In this document: in pieces, positions 22,712 to 26,954 of the stretch | How the letters are laid out: every line of letters begins with the position of its first letter | Numbering within the stretch: the first letter of the stretch is position 1 | NCBI GenBank assembly: GCA_002482725.1 | Contig: DLGO01000042.1 | Location: 8,735-35,688 of the forward strand | Reading direction: 5' to 3' | DNA from: Bacteroidetes bacterium UBA7692 | Lineage (GTDB): Bacteria > Bacteroidota > Bacteroidia > Chitinophagales > LD1 | Length of the DNA: 26,954 nucleotides | The notes under the pieces: generated by a model | Database searches by the model: none | Seen by the model: only the letters and a program-made list of their open reading frames with translations | What the model was told of the DNA's origin: nothing | Made by a program: the position numbers and the translations under genes

Positions 22712-23998
22712 ATGACATATATCGAGGCAGAAACATACCTGCTGGAGCAGTTACCTATGTTCCAGCGCATTGGCGCGGCAGCTTACAAGGCCGACCTTAC
22801 CAATATCACTGCCTTGTGCAACTACCTCGGCAATCCGCAGCACGGCCTGCGCTGCATTCATGTGGCAGGTACCAATGGCAAAGGCTCAGTTACGCATATC
22901 ATAGCTGCGGTGCTACAGTCTGCCGGTTACTCTGTCGGCGAATTTGTTTCGCCCCACTACAAGACTTACCGCGAGCGCATCAAGATCAACGGTAACTATA
23001 TAGAGCAGGACTATATCGCAGATTTCGTTTCTCAACACAAAGCCTATTTCGAAGCCTCTGGCGCCTCTTTTTTCGAGATTACCACTGCCATTATGTTTGC
23101 CTACTTTAAGCACAGGCAGGTCGACTATTGCATTATAGAAACCGGACTTGGCGGTCGCCTCGACTCTACCAATATCATCCGGCCGCTGCTATCTGTCATT
23201 ACCAATATCAGCTACGACCACACCCAGTTCCTGGGCGATACGCTTCCGCTTATAGCTGCCGAAAAGGCAGGTATCATAAAACCTGACACCCCTGTGGTAA
23301 TCGGCGAAACCCAAGCTGAAACCGAAGCAGTTTTCCTGGCAAAGGCCAAAGAACAGAATGCGACCATCACATTTGCCGACAGGCAATTGCAAACTACGCT
23401 CTATAGTAATACAGGTTCGGCTACCATGGCAGATATATTCCTGGCTGACGCCCCATGGCTTACACAAGTACCTACAGACCTCAGCGCTGCCTATCAGTCA
23501 AAGAACGTTACTACTGCACTTGCAGCTGTTTTACAGCTCCGCAGCTTAGGCCTTACCATTTCGGATGAGCATATCCGCACGGCCCTATCCAATGTCGGTG
23601 GCCTTACCAACTTCATCGGTCGCTGGATGGTACGCCAACAAAATCCACTGGTCATATTCGACAGCGCCCACAACGAGGGCGGCATCCGCGAGCTTATTGC
23701 CCAGCTATCCACACTCACCTACCATACCTTGCACTTCGTTTATGGCAGCGTGGCCGACAAGGATATCACCCCTATTCTACAGCTACTGCCAAAACAGGCC
23801 ACTTACTACTTTTGCCGGCCCGATATTCCACGCGGTAAAGATGTCATGCTACTTCAACAGGAGGCAGCCCTGCAACAGTTAAATGGCAATGCCTACAATT
23901 CGGTTAACGAAGCCTACCAGGCAGCGTTGGTAAATGCAACTGCGGATGATTGCGTGCTGGTGGCAGGCAGCATATTTGTAGTGGCAGAGGTGTTATAG
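22712..23998 (+). CDS. folC: Folylpolyglutamate synthase / dihydrofolate synthase
   Basis: A 428-residue Mur-ligase-type enzyme that adds glutamate to dihydropteroate and to folates, using ATP, in the cytoplasm. The P-loop GTNGKGS is at 53-59. SYDHTQFLGDTLPLIAAEKAGI, GLGGRLDSTNI and the C-terminal DSAHNEGG (317-324, usually DGAHN) are the conserved family blocks. The length is normal. It is divergent from the cysteine desulfurase, with only 70 bases between the start codons. The next 800 bases hold no gene, so it is probably monocistronic. Confidence 0.95.
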   Translation: MTYIEAETYLLEQLPMFQRIGAAAYKADLTNITALCNYLGNPQHGLRCIHVAGTNGKGSVTHIIAAVLQSAGYSVGEFVSPHYKTYRERIKINGNYIEQDYIADFVSQHKAYFEASGASFFEITTAIMFAYFKHRQVDYCIIETGLGGRLDSTNIIRPLLSVITNISYDHTQFLGDTLPLIAAEKAGIIKPDTPVVIGETQAETEAVFLAKAKEQNATITFADRQLQTTLYSNTGSATMADIFLADAPWLTQVPTDLSAAYQSKNVTTALAAVLQLRSLGLTISDEHIRTALSNVGGLTNFIGRWMVRQQNPLVIFDSAHNEGGIRELIAQLSTLTYHTLHFVYGSVADKDITPILQLLPKQATYYFCRPDIPRGKDVMLLQQEAALQQLNGNAYNSVNEAYQAALVNATADDCVLVAGSIFVVAEVL

Positions 23999-24034
23999 CA
24001 TCCAAAAACTGATTGGCTTTTTCATTCCAAATTG

Positions 24035-24055
24035 GGTGAAAAATTTTCACCTTTT
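24035..24055 (+). repeat. Inverted repeat after folC
   Basis: GGTGAAAA (24035-24042) and TTTTCACC (24044-24051) are a perfect inverted repeat with a one-base centre, followed by TTTT. It could be a weak folC terminator, though only the GGTG/CACC pairs are strong; it also carries one of the TGGGTGAA repeat words. Confidence 0.4.
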
Positions 24056-24384
24056 CTGAGTATGCATTTCTCAATTTTTGATTATCCAAAATTTCAAATA
24101 ACTGGGTGAAAGTGATGTACCGTTTTTGACTTATCCTGCTCACCAAATTGACTATTTTGTTTCAACGGTATTTCAACGTAAACCAATTCCTGCTTTTGTC
24201 TCCTTTCATCCCATTTTTCTGTCCTTGCATTTTATTCATTTTGTGGGTGAATCTGATATACCGTTTTCTTCATCTGCCCAAACTATTTTTGATTATCGGA
24301 AACATCAGGTTATTGGGTGAAAGTCCAACCTCTTTTTGATTATCCTCTACCGGAATTTTGATCAATCTGCCATTTGTTAAAAAT

Positions 24385-24409
24385 GGCGGTGGTTGGCGGT
24401 GGTTGGCGG
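24385..24409 (+). repeat. Short tandem repeat GGCGGTGGTT x2.5
   Basis: Two perfect ten-base units and a half unit, GC-rich within an AT-rich stretch. Confidence 0.75.
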
Positions 24410-24810
24410 AAATCGCATTTTTTAAGGCACCCACAGCAATTTGCGGCTTTTAAAATCACCAAATCCTCTGTCAATATAGCGTTCAGGCAAAAACATTGCG
24501 GTATATTTCAAATTTTAGAGGTGGTGGAATCGCGGTTAAAATTACTATCAGAAATCCAAAATACCATCCTCATTATCAAATCTTTAACTGCTGATAGTTG
24601 CGGTATTTTTTTGCGGTACTCTTGGTATATGTTATATGTGGCTCAAAGAACGGGTTACAATGCTTACCATATTAAAAGCATCAACCCATATTCCACAATA
24701 TCCGTGCCATCACCAACTTATTTAAGGAGCTTTATATTTTCTCTGTCAAAGAGTCATAGCATGCAAACCGTAACATATATGCCAAATACATAAAAATACG
24801 CTTGCCACTT

Positions 24811-26238
24811 CTATACTTTGCTTGCCACCCAGCTTTTCAGGTGCAGCATCAGTTCCATTTCAGGCAATTGCTTATTCTCTACAGCGGCCAGTATCTTCTT
24901 ATACACTACAGTTCTTTTATCCTTATCTGCCTTAGCCATTGGGTATATCATACTAAAAAAAGCCTCCAACTCTTGCGATACCAGCTCCCTTCTTTTCATC
25001 CATGCCTTTGCCGCTTTTACCTGATAGGGTATCAGTTCATAATTGCCCAGCTCGCACTGCACCATCAGCATCAGCGCCCTTAGCATTATTTGCATGTCTA
25101 TGCGGTGTTCAGGGCTTATGGTTATCAGCTCATTTATGAGTTCAAGCGATTTTTTCAACTGCCCGGTGTGGAATAAGGCACAGGCATAATCATACGACAG
25201 GCTGTACTTAACATATCCCGATTGTACATCAGCGGTGTTGTATCGCTCCTCCAGCAGTTGTACAGCCTCATTGTACCTGTGCAGCTGCAGTATCGCCCAT
25301 GCTTTGGCATAGTTGCAAAAAGACACCATATCTGCCAGGTCGTGCCTTGAGATTGTCCTGTCAGCCGTTTTAAATATCTGAAGGCACCTGTCTGCCGCTT
25401 CTATTTCATTTTCATAATTGCCTGCCTGCCCTTCAGATGTTACCACACTTATCAGCGCTATATAATACTGGTATGGATTGGCATCTTTCAGCTCAGTATT
25501 GCTTTCATAAAACGCTACGGCTTGCCTGGCTATTTGCAGTACCTTGTTCAGGTCTTTTTCTACCATCAGGTAATACCTGTTCATCACTCCAAACCATTGT
25601 ATCTGGGTTTTTACCGAAAGCAGTTTCCCCGGGTCTGTTCGGAAAAGCTGGTGGTTGTGCTGCGCAAAAGTATCCGAGCCGTTCCTGCTCTGTTCAAAAC
25701 GGATCACCTGTGTCCGCAGCCAGATCAGCTCAAAATATTCGGTAAATGTATCTATCGACTTATCAAAGTCCTGTTTCAGTTTTTCTATTTCCGAAAAATC
25801 TTCCAGCTGGGTCAGGTAGTCAAATTTTCTGCTTATCAGCTTGGGCATCAGGTACACGTTGTTCGTTTCCTCTGCTTTTGCTATTGCTTTATCCAGCACC
25901 TCTACAGCAAAGTGGTAAAGCCCACGTTCATGTAGTTCAGCTGCATCGGCTATCATATTACCTATGTGGTTATCACTATTCAGCTCCTCTTTATAAAACC
26001 GCAGGCTTTTTAGCAGCACCTGTATCAGGTACCTTTTTTCACTGGCTAGTTGCGTAGGCGACAACCCCAGTTTTTCGCTCAGCTCAGTCGCATTGTATTC
26101 CTCCTTATCTTCCAGCGCATCAAACAGCTGCAGGTATTTCTTTTCTCCCGACTGGGCATTGCTCAATAGTTTAAAATACCTCCGCTCATTGGGTGTAAGC
26201 GTTTTGATCAACTGAATCAGATATTGCTGTTTACGCAT
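24811..26238 (-). CDS. Helical-repeat (TPR-like) protein of unknown function
   Basis: A 475-residue cytoplasmic protein with no signal or membrane segment. The first ~85 residues (LTPNERRYFKLLSNAQSGEKK, then LSEKLGLSPTQLASEKRYLI) look like a small helical, possibly winged-helix, domain. The rest is a run of helix pairs of TPR character, with LYHFAVEVLDKAIAKAEETNN, AWAILQLHRYNEAVQLLEE and ALFHTGQLKKSLELINEL. I do not recognise a named family. Such proteins usually act as protein-binding scaffolds or regulators. A promoter with a perfect -7 box lies 42 bases upstream. The neighbours give no clue to its role. Confidence 0.8.
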   Translation of the reverse strand: MRKQQYLIQLIKTLTPNERRYFKLLSNAQSGEKKYLQLFDALEDKEEYNATELSEKLGLSPTQLASEKRYLIQVLLKSLRFYKEELNSDNHIGNMIADAAELHERGLYHFAVEVLDKAIAKAEETNNVYLMPKLISRKFDYLTQLEDFSEIEKLKQDFDKSIDTFTEYFELIWLRTQVIRFEQSRNGSDTFAQHNHQLFRTDPGKLLSVKTQIQWFGVMNRYYLMVEKDLNKVLQIARQAVAFYESNTELKDANPYQYYIALISVVTSEGQAGNYENEIEAADRCLQIFKTADRTISRHDLADMVSFCNYAKAWAILQLHRYNEAVQLLEERYNTADVQSGYVKYSLSYDYACALFHTGQLKKSLELINELITISPEHRIDMQIMLRALMLMVQCELGNYELIPYQVKAAKAWMKRRELVSQELEAFFSMIYPMAKADKDKRTVVYKKILAAVENKQLPEMELMLHLKSWVASKV

Positions 26239-26280
26239 ATTGCCACTTCTACGCCGGTTTTGTTATGGGGTGGGTATGTA

Positions 26281-26311
26281 CAAATCTATGCATTACAGGG
26301 CTATATAAAAA
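26281..26311 (-). promoter_or_regulatory. Promoter of the helical-repeat protein gene
   Basis: Read on the minus strand: TTTT (26308-26311) in place of TTTG, a 19-base spacer, then TAGATTTG (26281-26288), a full -7 match. The -33 box overlaps the T-run of the terminator just upstream. Confidence 0.62.
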
Positions 26312-26340
26312 GCGAAGCCCCGCTAACATATTAGCAGGGC
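26307..26340 (-). terminator. Terminator after the 36-residue ORF
   Basis: Read on the minus strand: gccctgctaa (26331-26340) pairs with ttagcggggc (26317-26326) around a four-base loop. All ten pairs form, one of them T-G, which is a C-A mismatch on the other strand, so the hairpin belongs to the minus strand. A five-T run follows after ttcgc. It could also be a leader attenuator of the next gene, but a promoter for that gene lies after it. Confidence 0.6.
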
Positions 26341-26401
26341 ATTCAACCATCTATCCTAAAACCATCAAAATTTGAAATATGCGTTTTCAGCATACCTATA
26401 A

Positions 26402-26512
26402 TTAAGCTATTGCTTTCTCCTTAATCTTACGAAAGTATGATTCTGCAATGTGGCCGCGTGTTACAAATTTCTGTATAAATGAGAATGCCAGAATAGTATA
26501 ATATGATTGCAT
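26402..26512 (-). CDS. Small ORF, 36 residues, unknown
   Basis: On the minus strand an ATG at 26512 opens 36 codons ending in TAA (26402-26404). The protein starts MQSYYTILAFSFIQKFVTRG and ends in a basic helix FRKIKEKAIA, so it is a short amphipathic or membrane-attached peptide. A minus-strand terminator follows 62 bases after the stop, and the next gene has its own promoter beyond it, so this appears to be a separate transcript. A possible -7 box (TAGTTTTT, one mismatch) lies 8 bases before the ATG. I do not recognise it. It may instead be the random ORF of a small RNA ending at the same terminator. Confidence 0.5.
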   Translation of the reverse strand: MQSYYTILAFSFIQKFVTRGHIAESYFRKIKEKAIA

Positions 26513-26609
26513 GGCTGGCTAAAAACTATTTGCTAAAGCTTAGATGTGCATCTTTTTCCCCAACTCTTAGCGGACTGCTTTTTTCTCAGAAAGGGCAAAT
26601 TACTTTATA

Positions 26610-26954
26610 ATGAGGCTATTCGACAAGAAATGGAAAAAGATAACTGCTATTGTGCTCGGAACTATAATTTTGCTTTGTGCATTAGTTATAATATTCATAT
26701 CTCCTATCGCCAAGTACCTTATAGAAAAATATGATGAAAAGTTTCTGGGCAGGCAGATAACGCTTGATTGGATATATGTAAACCCATTTACCGGCTATGC
26801 ACATATAAACGACTTAAAGCTTTATGAGCAAAATAAGGATTCTTTGTTCGTGCAAATGAAAGGCGCAAGTGTGGATTTCGCCATGCTAAAATTGCTGACC
26901 AAGACTTATGAAATAAGCAGTATAACCCTTGATGCACCTGAAATACACCTGATC
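26610..26954 (+). CDS. AsmA/DUF748-like envelope protein, N-terminal part
   Basis: An open frame of 115 codons running off the window end. A basic start (MRLFDKKWKK) is followed by one membrane helix (about 11-33, ending in FISPIAKYL), then YDEKFLGRQITLDWIYVNPFTGYAHINDLKLYE. The last part shows the pattern of AsmA-like proteins: one anchor helix and a long periplasmic beta-rich region, with phrases such as SVDFAMLKLLTKTYEISSITLD that fit DUF748 members. Proteins of this group are thought to act in outer-membrane lipid or protein transport. The full gene is probably long. Its promoter is not clear; a TACTTTAT before the start is only a partial match. Confidence 0.72.
   Translation, partial: MRLFDKKWKKITAIVLGTIILLCALVIIFISPIAKYLIEKYDEKFLGRQITLDWIYVNPFTGYAHINDLKLYEQNKDSLFVQMKGASVDFAMLKLLTKTYEISSITLDAPEIHLI

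Larger units (their letters stand above)
23999..24810. repeat. Non-coding stretch with degenerate repeats
   Basis: About 810 bases with no credible gene. TTTTTGATTATCC or a close variant occurs at 24075, 24123, 24286 and 24333, and TGGGTGAA at 24033, 24103, 24243 and 24314. Two copies of GGGTGAAxxTGATxTACCGTTTT (24104 and 24244) agree at nearly all positions. The words are reverse complements of those at 3154-4001. The right half (24440-24810) has several TTGCGGTA words and no other visible structure. A 139-codon ORF at 24374-24793 has no recognisable motif and is not called. Confidence 0.5.

Noticed and set aside
22642..22770. Longer start of cysteine desulfurase at 22770
   Set aside because: It would overlap the folC start and add 43 residues unlike the family; a perfect -7 element lies inside it, seven bases before ATG 22641.
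24374..24793. 139-codon + strand ORF in the gene-free stretch after folC
   Set aside because: No recognisable motif or domain and no start context. It runs across the tandem repeat and TTGCGG words, and its composition matches the non-coding surroundings.

Overview
The window looks like a chromosomal segment of a Bacteroidetes (Bacteroidota) bacterium, most likely from or near the Chitinophagaceae. Four things point there: a secreted protein ending in a gliding-motility/type IX secretion (CHU_C-like) domain; promoters of the Bacteroidetes type (TTTG near -33 and TAnnTTTG near -7) with few recognisable Shine-Dalgarno sites; the rpmI-rplT gene pair; and a CHASE3-GAF-histidine kinase with three receiver domains. 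These assignments come from reading motifs, not from database searches.

Layout. 1-472: end of rpmI, then rplT and its terminator. 519-2888: a translationally coupled pair (OsmC-like peroxidase and Baeyer-Villiger-type flavin monooxygenase) facing an AhpE/PrxQ-like peroxiredoxin. 3004-3153: initiator tRNA-fMet with its own promoter and terminator. 3154-4001: an A-rich non-coding stretch with degenerate repeats. 4026-11062: a six-gene signalling cluster on the + strand (receiver protein, receiver-histidine kinase, large CHASE3 hybrid kinase, second receiver protein, CheR-type methyltransferase, CheB-type methylesterase) with no MCP, CheA, CheW, HPt or DNA-binding output domain. 11096-14293: a hexuronate-type MFS transporter convergent with a GHMP kinase-galU operon. 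The kinase resembles plant glucuronokinase, so the three genes may take up glucuronate and convert it to UDP-glucuronate. 14482-17163: a secreted protein with eight ~71-residue repeats and a type IX sorting domain. 17167-22641: a minus-strand run of VOC protein, NdpA/YejK-like protein, YceI lipoprotein, cystathionine beta-synthase, cysteine-cluster protein and cysteine desulfurase. 22712-23998: folC, divergent from the desulfurase. 23999-24810: a second non-coding stretch whose repeats resemble those of 3154-4001 in opposite orientation. 24811-26238: a helical-repeat protein of unknown function. 26402-26512: an unlisted 36-codon gene with a terminator. 26610-end: start of an AsmA/DUF748-like envelope protein.

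Most interesting points: the CheB/CheR-equipped kinase cluster that lacks chemoreceptors and outputs; the possible glucuronate salvage set; the repeat family shared by the two long intergenic stretches; promoters placed so close to start codons that mRNAs should be nearly leaderless; the 36-residue ORF with its own terminator; and two-unit duplication or gene conversion inside the secreted repeat protein.
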